A stretch of DNA of 64,000 nucleotides from Buddleja alternifolia. Its lineage: Eukaryota; Streptophyta; Magnoliopsida; Lamiales; Scrophulariaceae. The DNA lies in the NCBI GenBank assembly GCA_019426215.1, contig CM033393.1, forward strand, positions 49,230,645 to 49,294,644. The letters are read 5' to 3'. A program made the position numbers and the translations under genes. Below are positions 37,474-47,545 of the stretch, piece after piece (the stretch's first letter is position 1; every line of letters begins with the position of its first letter). The notes under the pieces are model-generated. The model did no database searches and was not told where the DNA came from. It saw nothing but the letters and a program-made list of their open reading frames with translations.

Positions 37474-37773
37474 TGGTTGATGCACTACTACAGAAATGAC
37501 CTATAGCAGCGGTTTTTTTGGGCCTATTACAGCGGTTTTGAACCGCTGCCATAGGTACCGCTACCATAGGTCAAAACCCTATGGCAGCGGTTCCGGAACC
37601 GCTGTCATAGGTCACCCTATGGCAGCGGTTTCGGCAGAACCGCTGTCATAGGGTCATTTATTTAAAAAAAAAATAAAAAATTGGACCCTATGGCAGCGGT
37701 TCCGGCTGAACCGCTGCCATAGGGTGGTATATTTATTTTTTTAATTTATTTTATCGTTTATAATGTTACCATG

Positions 37774-38043
37774 TCGGAATAACACAAAATTCACACGGTC
37801 ATAGCGAAACGGCATTCTGAACAAAACGCAAGTGCCTTGCGCTCTCGTGATTTTAGCCATCCGAGATCGTTTAAGGCCTCAAATACGCGTTTTATTACAT
37901 AAATACGTATTTTTGTAATAAAACACGTATTTGAGGCCTTAAACGATCTCGGATGGCTAAAATCACGAGAGCGCAAGACAAAGTCTTGCGTTTTGTTCAG
38001 AATGCCGTTTCTCTATGACCTTGTGAATTTCGTGTCATTCCAA
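37774..38043. repeat. Long near-perfect palindrome, ~125-bp arms
   Basis: Arms at about 37774-37898 and 37915-38043, separated by ~16 bp. They match over almost their whole length with a few substitutions and one ~5-bp indel. Transcribed, it would fold into a long hairpin. It lies within the fold-back element, and the arms carry no recognised gene fragment. Confidence 0.88.
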
Positions 38044-38074
38044 CACCGCAAAATTTCAACCGAGAAATATTTTC

Positions 38075-38290
38075 ATAAATACACAAATATACGTACACCC
38101 ACACATACACAAATATACATACACCCATCAACATATACACAAATATACATACCCCATCCACATATATACATACACAAATATACACACACCCACACATACA
38201 CAAATACACCCATTAACATATACACATATATGCATACACCCATGACACAATATACATACACCCACACATATATGTATATATACTCATATA
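38075..38290 (+). repeat. Minisatellite of ACACCCACACATACACAAAT-type units
   Basis: Imperfect tandem CA/TA-rich units of ~20-30 bp inside the fold-back element. Confidence 0.85.
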
Positions 38291-38404
38291 TTTATCTAAA
38301 AAAAAATACCAAAACTAAATAAGCGGTGGTGGGGTGGTGAGAGAGTTGAGAGAGAGAGAGAGAGAGAGAGTGAGAGAGTGAGAGTGAGAGTGAGAAATAA
38401 ACCC

Positions 38405-38600
38405 GCCCAAATTTTGAACTTTTGGCAGCGGTTCGGGCAGAACCGCTGCCACAAAGTTCAAAAAAATTTTTTTTTTTTTTTTTTGACAACTTTTGGCAGC
38501 GGTTCGGCGGAACCGCTGCCGCTGCCACAAAGTTCAAAAAAATTTTTTTTTTTTTTTTTTGACAACTTTTGGCAGCGGTTCGGGCAGAACCGCTGCCAAA
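38405..38600 (+). repeat. Tandem hairpin plus poly-T units
   Basis: Units of GGCAGCGGTTC-GAACCGCTGCC followed by CACAAAGTTCAAAAAAA and a long T run occur in succession, inside the right part of the fold-back element. A (GA)n tract (38340-38395) precedes them. Confidence 0.8.
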
Positions 38601-38863
38601 AGCGGTTCCCCCGAACCGCTTGAACTTTGTGGCAGCGGTTTGCCCGAAGCCAAAAACTTGTGGCATTCCGCCCGAACCGCTGAAAAGTGGCAGTCGGTTG
38701 AACCGCTGCCCCAATATTTTTTTTTTTTTTTTTTTTTGACACCCCTATGACAGCGGTTCGGCTCGAACCGCTGTCATAGGTCCGAACCGAGTACCCCCTA
38801 TTACAGCAGTTTTCAAAACCGCTGCCATAGGTGCGCTGTAATAGGACTTTTTTGTGGTTGATG

Positions 38864-39371
38864 GATGGATGGGATGGATGATCCACAATAGTCTTTAAAG
38901 CATTTATGGAGGTTATTTAATAATAGGTCAAGTTAGAAATCATCCCCAATGGCCAGTCAGTGCAACTACACCAGGCCCTCACCACTATGCTGTCAGATGC
39001 ATATGCATATCACCGGACAAGAGAAATAGACCCAAAAATTCACGCTCGGAACACTGAACTCAGTTTGTAATAGAATTACTCAATAAATCATGTGGATTTC
39101 AGGAAAGAATTTAAACTAAACCAAGTCCAATGATCTTAATATCTATATATCTCATATAATATAATTGTAAATTATATTGTGTATGATCTCTACAAAATAG
39201 ATACAGAATACATAATCGGACAATTGACACGAATGAAACGGAGGAAACGCATTTATTTCTGCTACAACTCATTGTCTTTTTAGCTTCTCTTTTTATTTTT
39301 CCCCATATAGTCTCTGTCAACAACTCCTTTTTCCTGCATTTTCTCTTTCCCTCTGCCGTTTTTCTAGTATA

Positions 39372-39412
<41 letters not shown>

Positions 39413-39428
39413 CATATATATTATCTCC
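38864..39428. other. Upstream region of the MYB gene
   Basis: Intergenic DNA ending in a (TA)n run (39376-39409) just before the first MYB-frame ATG. No separate gene. Confidence 0.5.
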
Positions 39429-39608
39429 ATGCAGCAGCGGAACAATATCAACCTACGCCAAGGATTAATGCTCCCTAAATTATCCATTGGATTTTCTGAA
39501 AATGCTTCTAAAAACTCAGCGAATGTTGTAGAGTTAAATTATGCTGCTGGAAAAGGTGGGATTAGTATGTGTTTTTCATCGATCAATACCTGCATTAAGC
39601 CCACCTGA
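39429..39608 (+). other. 59-codon ORF overlapping the MYB N-terminus
   Basis: The ATG at 39429 opens a frame of 59 codons to a TGA at 39606-39608. It contains GLMLPKLSIGFSENASKNSA and looks protein-like. It overlaps the MYB frame (from 39541) in a different phase, and its end (AAGCCCACC|TGA) abuts the codons PPDGQEEQ of the MYB frame. It may be the original MYB N-terminus put out of phase by a single base near 39600, or simply an upstream ORF. Confidence 0.4.
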
Positions 39609-40153
39609 TGGCCAAGAAGAACAAGTTGATAATTATGCTTCAATGGGAGCCGCCTGTAACAAAAACCAGAAGATTAATGGAGAAAATAACTACCCCACTG
39701 AAAATTGCATGAAAATGGAAAATCGGCAGACGAGAAAATGTGCTAGAGGTCACTGGAGGCCTTCAGAGGATGCAAAACTAAGGGAAGTTGTGGCCATTTA
39801 TGGCCCCCAGAACTGGAATCTCATAGCTGAAAATCTTGAAGGAAGATCAGGTATATATATATATATATACTCATATATATGTATAGATATTTTGATGTGT
39901 ATGCAACTACTGTCCAGATATCTGACAGGGACGAGGGACTTGAAAGTCTTATAAATTTCAAGCTTCCTTCTCTCTATAAAGACGTCTTTTATGGACAAGT
40001 TCATGAGGCTAAAGCCAAAACAACGTCTGTTGTGCGAGAAAACACAGCGTGTGCAACTGGCACTCCAGCCAAAATGGATAATGCTTGCACATTGATGTCC
40101 GAGATTTTTGCTTTATTTTATTTTCCTGAAAATGAAATTAGATAACTTTAACA

Positions 40154-40194
<41 letters not shown>

Positions 40195-41561
40195 GACCAA
40201 TGTATAGTTAATTTTTGTATTTTTTGTTTTTTTGTGGCGGAACATTTGAAGGTAAAAGTTGCAGATTGAGGTGGTATAATCAACTGGACCCAAAGATTAA
40301 CAGAAGAGCATTCAGTGAAGAAGAAGAGTTTAGATTAATTGAGGCTCATAGAAATTACGGCAACAAATGGGCTCTTATTTCCAAGCTATTTCCAGGGCGC
40401 ACAGACAATGGTGTGAAGAATCATTGGCATGTTTTGATGGCCAGGAAATATAGAGATAAGCAGCAATCAAAATCCTACGTTAAAAGACAACAACGGACTA
40501 ATTATTATGCTGATCAGCAGCCTTGTAATGATCATATTGAAAGAATAAGATTAATGGAGGAGAATGCAAATTATAATCAAAGTGGATTACAGGTTTTAGG
40601 GACGGATTATGGCCGCTTGATTCGTGGGTTTTCTGGTTAGTTTAATTTCTCTCTCACCATTTCATATTATGCATGGCTACATCTTCAAGCTTTACTATGG
40701 ACGGAAAAGTCTAGCCCGCTCTTGGTTCGTTCGATCATATCTAAGGGTATTTTATAAGGAAGAGTGTATTACAGTACGATTAGTTACTCATTTTATAGCA
40801 TACACTTGAATATGATGAAACGAGAGTCGGCTAAGATTTCATTTCCATGGACTATGATTGATAGATGTAGGGATGATGAATTATTTCTATTACTTAACTT
40901 CTAGGTGTCATAATTCACGATCTAGACGTTGAAACATTATTGTCCTTGTTTCAAATGTAATATTTTGTGCATTACATTCTCATCTTATTAATTTTCCTCA
41001 TCAAAATCGGAGATCAAAATATAGTGGGAATTTACAGTTCACATTAGTTAATTATATTAAATTGACGTACCTGTATTTACAATTCAAATACTGCTTGAAA
41101 AGATTTAATAACACTCATCTTACCATTGATTGCTCTATGTAAAACGTACACCAATCATGCAACAAATGTCATTCAATTTGATTGCGATCAAATTTGGTGC
41201 TAACTAAATTTTCGGAGTACGGATGAGAAAAATATGTGTTGCAATGTATTGATCAAAGCATAAGACCAAAAAAAAAATTGCCAATTTAATTAGATTACTT
41301 ATGAAGTGTTGTTCAATTATTTTTAATTGTTTGCATTACAATATATGTGCAGGCTGCGAGAGCAGGTGTCGGGATAATATTACGAAAGAAATATTAGAGA
41401 ACTCGAGATCAACGTCTCAGATCTCCTTGGGTGCACCATCGCCATCTCCACCGGCCGCAGAGTACCAAAACTCGAGCCATTTTATGCCGAGCCCTGCAAA
41501 ACCTATATTTATAGATTTTCTTGGAGTTGGAGCCGAAACCAAAAAATGCTTTCAACTTTAA
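39541..41561 (+). CDS. R2R3-MYB transcription factor, 3 exons, ~300 aa
   Basis: A nuclear DNA-binding regulator. Exons 39541-39850, 40252-40635 and 41353-41561 join in frame (903 nt) with GT-AG introns. The R2 repeat (~68-116) has W72, W92 and W111; the R3 repeat (~121-167) has F124, W143 and W162. The first intron splits R2 within [11 protein letters not shown], a common plant MYB position. [16 protein letters not shown] and [20 protein letters not shown] place it near the MYB52/54/56 group (subgroup 21). The tail has FIDFLGVGA, also typical of the group. Odd points: G replaces the usual A in DNAVKNHW, Y replaces F in RWFNQL, and the N-terminus is uncertain (see the overlapping ORF). Intron 1 carries a (TA)n run (40156-40193). 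Confidence 0.88.
40156..40193. repeat. (TA)n microsatellite in MYB intron 1
   Basis: An uninterrupted TA run of ~38 bp. Confidence 0.95.
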
Positions 41562-42448
41562 CAATGGGGAAGAAGATATTAATTTTAATAAATTGCAAAC
41601 CCCCCCCCCCCCCCACCCCCCCCAAAAAAAAAGAAACTTTCTTTTTTTCAGTTTCATGATTTTAATTTTTACCCATCTCTTTGTACGTTATGTTCATCAA
41701 TCAAGGGAAGTTGCAATTTTCTTACAATTTTCAGTTCGTAGACTAGCCAAATATTTGATCATATTTTTATATTACATCAAATAATAAAATTAATTTAATT
41801 TTAAAATAGTATAGCAATATATATAAGACGATTCTCTTATCAATAATAATAATATATATATATATATATATATGACGATCAGTATGATAATTTTTTCATT
41901 AACGAGAAGTTGCAGTTGTGTGAGTGTGTTGGGTAGGGCTGTCAATCAAGTTGAGCGAGTCGTGCTTGCATAGGCTCATACTCGGCTTGATACTAAACGA
42001 GTTTTTGTGTTCAAGGCTTGAGTTCTGCTTGACGAGCTTTAAGCCGAGCCCAAGTTGGCTTGAATTTAGAATAACAACATTTTTATCTTTTTAGTACAAT
42101 TGATAAAATAGATCTACCAAATAAATTAAGAAAAAAATGTAACAATTTCAAAACACTTCAAAATCATCACAATCAAATTATAATCGTACAAAATCCTTCA
42201 ACTTGGTTTCGTAAAGTCAAAAACACTAATGATTTTCCTATATTCTATTCGAGTCGACTTGAGCTCACTGATAATCTTAGCGTTGGGGTGGGGTAAAACT
42301 GTAGGAAGGGACAATTTTTCATTTTTTATTTTTTTTGCCTTTACTTTTAGTTTTGGGGTTAATTAGGCAAATCTTTCTATTTTCAAGGTCAGAATGGAAT
42401 TAAAACTTTTTTAAGGGAAGATCCTTAATTACTTTTCCCCTCATTTGT
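41562..42448. other. MYB 3' flank with a hAT-like fragment
   Basis: It has a poly-C tract (~41,600), a (TA)n run (~41,852) and, from ~41,935, TAGGGCTGTCAATCAAGTTGAGCGAG, which resembles the left end of the hAT element at 60895. No matching right end was found. Confidence 0.45.
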
Positions 42449-42456
42449 CTGAGCGG

Positions 42457-43945
42457 TAGGGGTGTACATAAACCCGCTCGACCCGCTCAAACCAACCCAA
42501 TTAGCCCAAAAATTGCAAGTTTAAAATTATTAAATAATTGTGTTGGGATGATAATATTGCAACCCGCTATGTTAGGATCGGGTGGTGGGTTTAATAATTG
42601 TAACTTGTCTAACCTGCAACTCGATCGCTAATTGTACAATCACAAGTATTATGCAGGGACGGGGCCAGAAATTATGCTAAGGGGGCGAGATATATACATG
42701 TGTTTCGTTTATCTGGTAGCTTAAGGATTGCATGCCCCCGCTACATGGTATGCTATGTAAGTGAAAAAATTGGAGATTAAGTTTAGTAAAAACTTTTTAC
42801 ATCCTTTGTACTCTGTACCACTGAAATTCTCTTATTCTCTCCCGTCAATTGCCGAGCCACATAAAAATAATATTTGATACATTTTCATAACTAATCAAAT
42901 AAAGTATAGTTTTAAAACTAAAATGAAAAATGATCCTAAAATCAAATAAAACAAAACATAAAAAGTCTAAGTATGATATGACTACTATCAACTTTAACAT
43001 TTCAAATTAAAAATGACAATCATCATCACATTTCATCATTAATATCCAATTTCGTGGAAATCGACTATAAAAAGACAAACCAAAAGTAAAAAGATACTTA
43101 TAATATAGAAAGACGAGAAGTGGTTGATGAGATTTGAACAAATCATGGGTGATGAGAAAATGTAAAATTATAACAAGAATTCTAATTTAAAGTTTTGATT
43201 ATATAGCCTACTGGAATGTTCAACTGCGTCAATTGGTCTACTATGTGGGTTTGGTCTAGTTTGTGGGTTAGGAATGTGAATTAATATTGCCTTTTGCCAT
43301 TTGGGGGGGGGGGGCAAAAATATAAATTTTTAAAAATTTATACCTGAAAATTAGAAAATAAAAAAATTGAGGGGCCGGTGGCACCCTCCAGCCCCCTCTC
43401 CCCCTGACTCCGTCTCTAAGGATATGTATATATAGTTAAAGATTAACCCTAGCTAAATTTTGAAAACTATACATGCATATATAAAATCTAATAACAATAG
43501 TTTTATTCAAAATCATGTAACACTCTTTATTTTTTATTTGTGCAAACAAATTGGTGTATTTGAATATTTGTATTTACTTGAAACGAACAAAAGTTTTATA
43601 TGTAGATATATATTTTGATAATACACTTATAAACAATTTAGTTTCATTACTTTAGGGTTTGTTAGTCATGATAGTATGATTTTTATTTAATAGCAATACT
43701 TTTTTTTGTATTTCTCACCAGCTCATTTTTTTTCATTTAAATGTAATTGTATTTCTTATTTACTAGTTGTAACTAAAAGTAAATAGTAAGAACTATAATT
43801 TTAATTCGATAACCCGCCACTAAATATATAAAACTTGACCGACCCGAACCGCTTGATTTGAAAAGATATTTTGTCAACCCGCAATTGTCGGGTCGGGTTG
43901 AACTTTTTTCATAAAATTGACCAAACCAGACCACATACAACCCTA
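42457..43945. mobile_element. hAT element, non-autonomous, 1489 bp
   Basis: The left end is TAGGGGTGTACATAAACCCG and the right end (complement) TAGGGTTGTATGTGGTC. It is flanked by a perfect 8-bp duplication CTGAGCGG (42449-42456 and 43946-43953). Subterminal CGGGTCGGG/CCCGACCCG words are frequent. No transposase ORF. A second hAT-like element is nested inside. Confidence 0.88.
42654..43418. mobile_element. Nested hAT-like element, CAGGGACGGGGCC ends
   Basis: The left end CAGGGACGGGGCCAGAAATT and the right complement TAGAGACGGAGTCAGGGGGA belong to the same family as the element at 5560. The flanking 8-mers (GTATTATG, AGGATATG) match only in part, so it is older or its right end is eroded. Confidence 0.6.
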
Positions 43946-44027
43946 CTGAGCGGAATTCCGAATCTCCACAAAACTCACGTGAGGGTTGGTTCTGATATGT
44001 TCTGTCTCCTGCCCTGAGTTTTCTAAA

Positions 44028-44641
44028 GGAAAAATTACACTAACACCCACTACTATAATAGGTAATTACACAAACTTACCTTAGCATAATTGAAATTACA
44101 AATACCTAACCCACTATAATTGAAAATTATATTTATCCCCCTGAGATCAGTTTTTTGATGATGTCATAATGTGAATTCCAAAAATGCCCCTGTCCAAATG
44201 TCATATAGAAAAAATTACAACAACCCCCTTCTTATTTTTGAACTTACACAAACTTCCCTTATTATAATGCACTTCTTACAATCACCCCCCTATGTATTAA
44301 AAAATTCTTACAATTTAACCCCTAAAAAGTAAAAACCTTACAATTAATCCCCAATAGGAGGGTGATGGTGATTTCAAAAATAAGAGGGGGTTTTTGATAA
44401 TTACACATTATAAGAGAGGGTACAGCCGTAACAAAAATATTATTCCAACTTTTAAATTTTTTTTAATAATTTAAGTGAATGGCAAAAATGTTATTTAGTA
44501 TTATTCGACCATTGACCGAGGGTTTTCAAGGGGGTAAATGTAATATTCAGTTATAGTGAGTTAAGTATTTATAATTTCAATTATAAGAGGGTAAGTTTGT
44601 GTAATTATCTATTATAACAATGGATCTAGGTGTAATTTTCC
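44028..44641. mobile_element. Mutator-like MITE, 614 bp
   Basis: The left end GGAAAAATTACACTAACACC and the right complement GGAAAATTACACCTAGATCC are inverted. TTTTCTAAA (44019-44027) and TTTTCTAAA (44643-44651) flank the element, a 9-bp duplication with a one-base offset at the right. AT-rich, non-coding. Confidence 0.7.
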
Positions 44642-44668
44642 TTTTTCTAAATTTGTCTTTTTAGGGGT

Positions 44669-45591
44669 TGTAAACAACAAATTTTAAGTCTGCAATTTAA
44701 CAAATAAGAAAATGTTGTACAAAATATATTAATTGAATCAAACGATTTAATGAGTACAAATCTCTAATTATTTATCCTCTGATTCTTCACTTCAAGAACT
44801 TGATCTTCGGGATTTGAAATTTTGAAGGAGGAGCTTGTGCTTTGATCTCCTTCGAACTTGATTTAATCTTCTAATAACGTTACTTCGAGGACTTTGCGCC
44901 TTATCTCGAATCAAGCGTTATGATTTGATGAAGATCAACGGTGGATTTGAAGTTTTGATTTCTTGTGGAATCGACTTGAATTTCTATAACGTTAATTCGC
45001 GGGCTTAGCACCTTAATCACGAATCGAACGCTAAGATTTGATGAGTTTTGCCACGAACTTCTTGAATATCGCCTAGAACGCCGTGGATCTCCTTGAACTT
45101 GATGAGCTTGAGTTGAGAGAATTCTTCAAGACTTCTTCAATGCTTCTCTTGCTCAAATGCACTTGTGAATTGGTGAATTGGTGCATGAATCCTTGAATTT
45201 GAACCCCTATTTATAACTGTAGGGGTGGAAGACTTTCCATAATCACCATGATTTGATTGGCAATCACTACCATATTTAAGTGATTGATTTGATTTAATCA
45301 TGATTAAATTGCCCCAAATATGTGCTTTGATGGCAATTTATCATATTTACCAAAAGAAGATGGCAATCATCATTTAATTTGAAAGACATGATTTAATGTT
45401 GCCATACTTATGTTTCTTTTGCCACATGGCATTTCGTGATTGGCCATAAAATATATATTTAAATATCATTTATTCAATTATTTAATTTAGGGATAAAATT
45501 TATTAAATCCTTAAATATAAATAAATGAATTTATATGATATTAAATTACACGTGTCGTCATTTAATTGGCTGTGAAATTTAATTGTCTACA
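44669..45591 (-). repeat. 3' LTR of the Tat element
   Basis: 923 bp. On the minus strand a TATA box (TATAAATAG, ~45207-45215) lies in the loop of a perfect 7-bp inverted repeat ACCCCTA/TAGGGGT (45203-45226). Confidence 0.95.
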
Positions 45592-47422
45592 AATGCCCCC
45601 TCGCGACTTATCCGTGAACAATGCTTGAAGTTGCGTCTTGAGTGGATAAGTCACGACATCTTAAAGTTTGCAATTGGCCTTCACGGGAGACATATGGACT
45701 TTTTGGATTTGAATACATGACCAAAGGTTTAAATATTCAAAGTCCTTTGCCCATTTAATTTGTGACTTAACCTCTTTGCCTTTTGGTCTTCCACGAGCAA
45801 CTAGGACCTTTTGTGAAATAAGAGGCCCACCCATCAAGTTTTTGTTGGATTAATTCAACTCACCAAATGGAAAATCGAAAGACCCAAACTGAAAACAAAT
45901 TGCCAATTTGAAGGCCTTAGTTGGGGTATTCCATTTTGGAGTTGGCCCATTTGCAGCTTCAATTTTCAGCCAAAAGGGAGACTTTCCAATTTAAACTAGA
46001 AAAGCCCCACAACTTATGGTGTAATGAACCGGCCACACGGAATTTAGATCTGTCTTCTTCCCAAGCAGATTCATGTCTCCTTATAAAAACTCCATTGTTA
46101 GACATTTCCAGCCAAGCAAATGGGATTCCAAAATTTCTGATTTCTTGGCAAAAAAAAAAAATTCTCAATTTCTTCTAAAAATCCTGACAAAAGGAGCCCG
46201 TCAATAATATCCTTCCAACTTTAGGTTCAATTAGCCAGTGAGACTAAGGAGAAAAGGGGAAAGAAAATTTCCGAATTGATTCTCTCCTTCCTTTTTGACG
46301 AAATTTTTTTTGTTGTGATTTGTCGGCAACCCGATTTCCTTCGATTTCTTTCTCAAAGATGGAATGAAAGACTTTCATATCTAGAGAGATTTCAAATAAA
46401 ATTTTCAGAGCTATTATTCATTCTGCTGGTTTTGTTTTCTCTCTGAAAAAGGAAAGATTCTTCTAAGAATTTGGGCTATTTTCAACTGATTGATTTCGCC
46501 AGAATTTCTTTGCAAATCGTGTGATTTCTTTGATTTCTTCCCTTCCTAAATTTCTGAAATATGGAAACTTCCTTCAAAAAGTTCTCATCACACGTTATAA
46601 AACGGGGGCTGAGTTCTAGTTTGAAGCACACACAAAAATTCTGTTCTTCAACCTCTTGCAACTCAATTGCTAAAACAAAAAAGAAATTTCTGCTCTTCTA
46701 TTTTCTTTGCATACAACAGAGAAACAAAGCGCTTTTCTGCTTGCAATCCTGGTGAACAATTCGAGATTAACTCCTCTTTTGCGGCTGCCACTTGTGATTC
46801 GGTAAGCTATTTGGGCATCAATTATCACGTTTCAATTTGTCATCTCTTTCACACACAACATGCCGACGAAACGTGAGAAGGGCTGGCTTTTTGAAATCTG
46901 TATATTTTTTTTTGGTTTTCTTTTTCCAGAGGCAGCGGCGTTTCTTTGAAGGATACATCGAACCCGAGACTTCGAGAATTCCAGTGTTGTTTGCTTGTTG
47001 AACTCCCTTTTTTTCAAAAACGTGTATATATATATATATATACATATATACATGCTTCTATGTGTCATTCTTTAGAGTGCAGGAAGTTTCAAAAGGCCAT
47101 GGATTTAATATCCACTTATAAATTTGTCTGCCACATGTCATGGGAAAGTTAATGAAAAACTTTCCAGAACGTATAACATATATATATATATGTACATTCT
47201 TGATGAATTTGGTTGAATAACTTTCACGGTCAAAATTTGCAAAAGTCCTTTTTGAGTATCCAAAATTTTTTTTGATACCCACTCAACTTTCTGGGGTTTG
47301 ATCCTTGAATCAAATTGAGCGAAATAATTTTTGTTTAACTCAAATCTTCCAAGTTTTTTCATTTTTTTTTTTAACTCTTTCGTTTACACCTCGTTTCCTT
47401 TGTACATTTGGCAGGTAACGCG
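45592..47422. other. Element interior: polypurine tract and leader of the antisense gene
   Basis: It begins with the polypurine tract (minus strand GCGAGGGGGCATT). The rest has no long ORF in either direction and must contain the promoter and 5' UTR of the plus-strand plant-mobile-domain gene. A GGCAG just before the candidate ATG at 47423 could be a leader-intron acceptor. A short (TA)n run is at ~47,025-47,050. Confidence 0.55.
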
Positions 47423-47545
47423 ATGGTTTTCTTCAAAGATACTTCATCCCCTTCCGGAGATCAATGCTTGACAATCCTTGACGATGAAAACTAACCTCAG
47501 GAGAAGGGAACTACGTTGACCGTTCACCGCCCTCTAATTGGTCAA

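Larger units (their letters stand above)
37483..38855. mobile_element. Fold-back TIR element rich in GCAGCGGTT hairpins
   Basis: It starts CACTACTACAGAAATGACC and ends with complement CAAAAAAGTCCTATTACAGCG. Two readings of the ends are possible: a 3-bp duplication ATG with a degenerate CACTA end (right end at 38860), or a 9-bp duplication TGGTTGATG (37474-37482 and 38855-38863). Both ends and the interior repeat short hairpins GGCAGCGGTTC...GAACCGCTGCC. A larger palindrome and a minisatellite sit inside. No transposase ORF. Confidence 0.75.

Noticed and set aside
38292..38886. Several 70-142-codon ORFs on both strands
   Set aside because: They arise from GCAGCGGTT hairpin units and A/T runs of the fold-back element.
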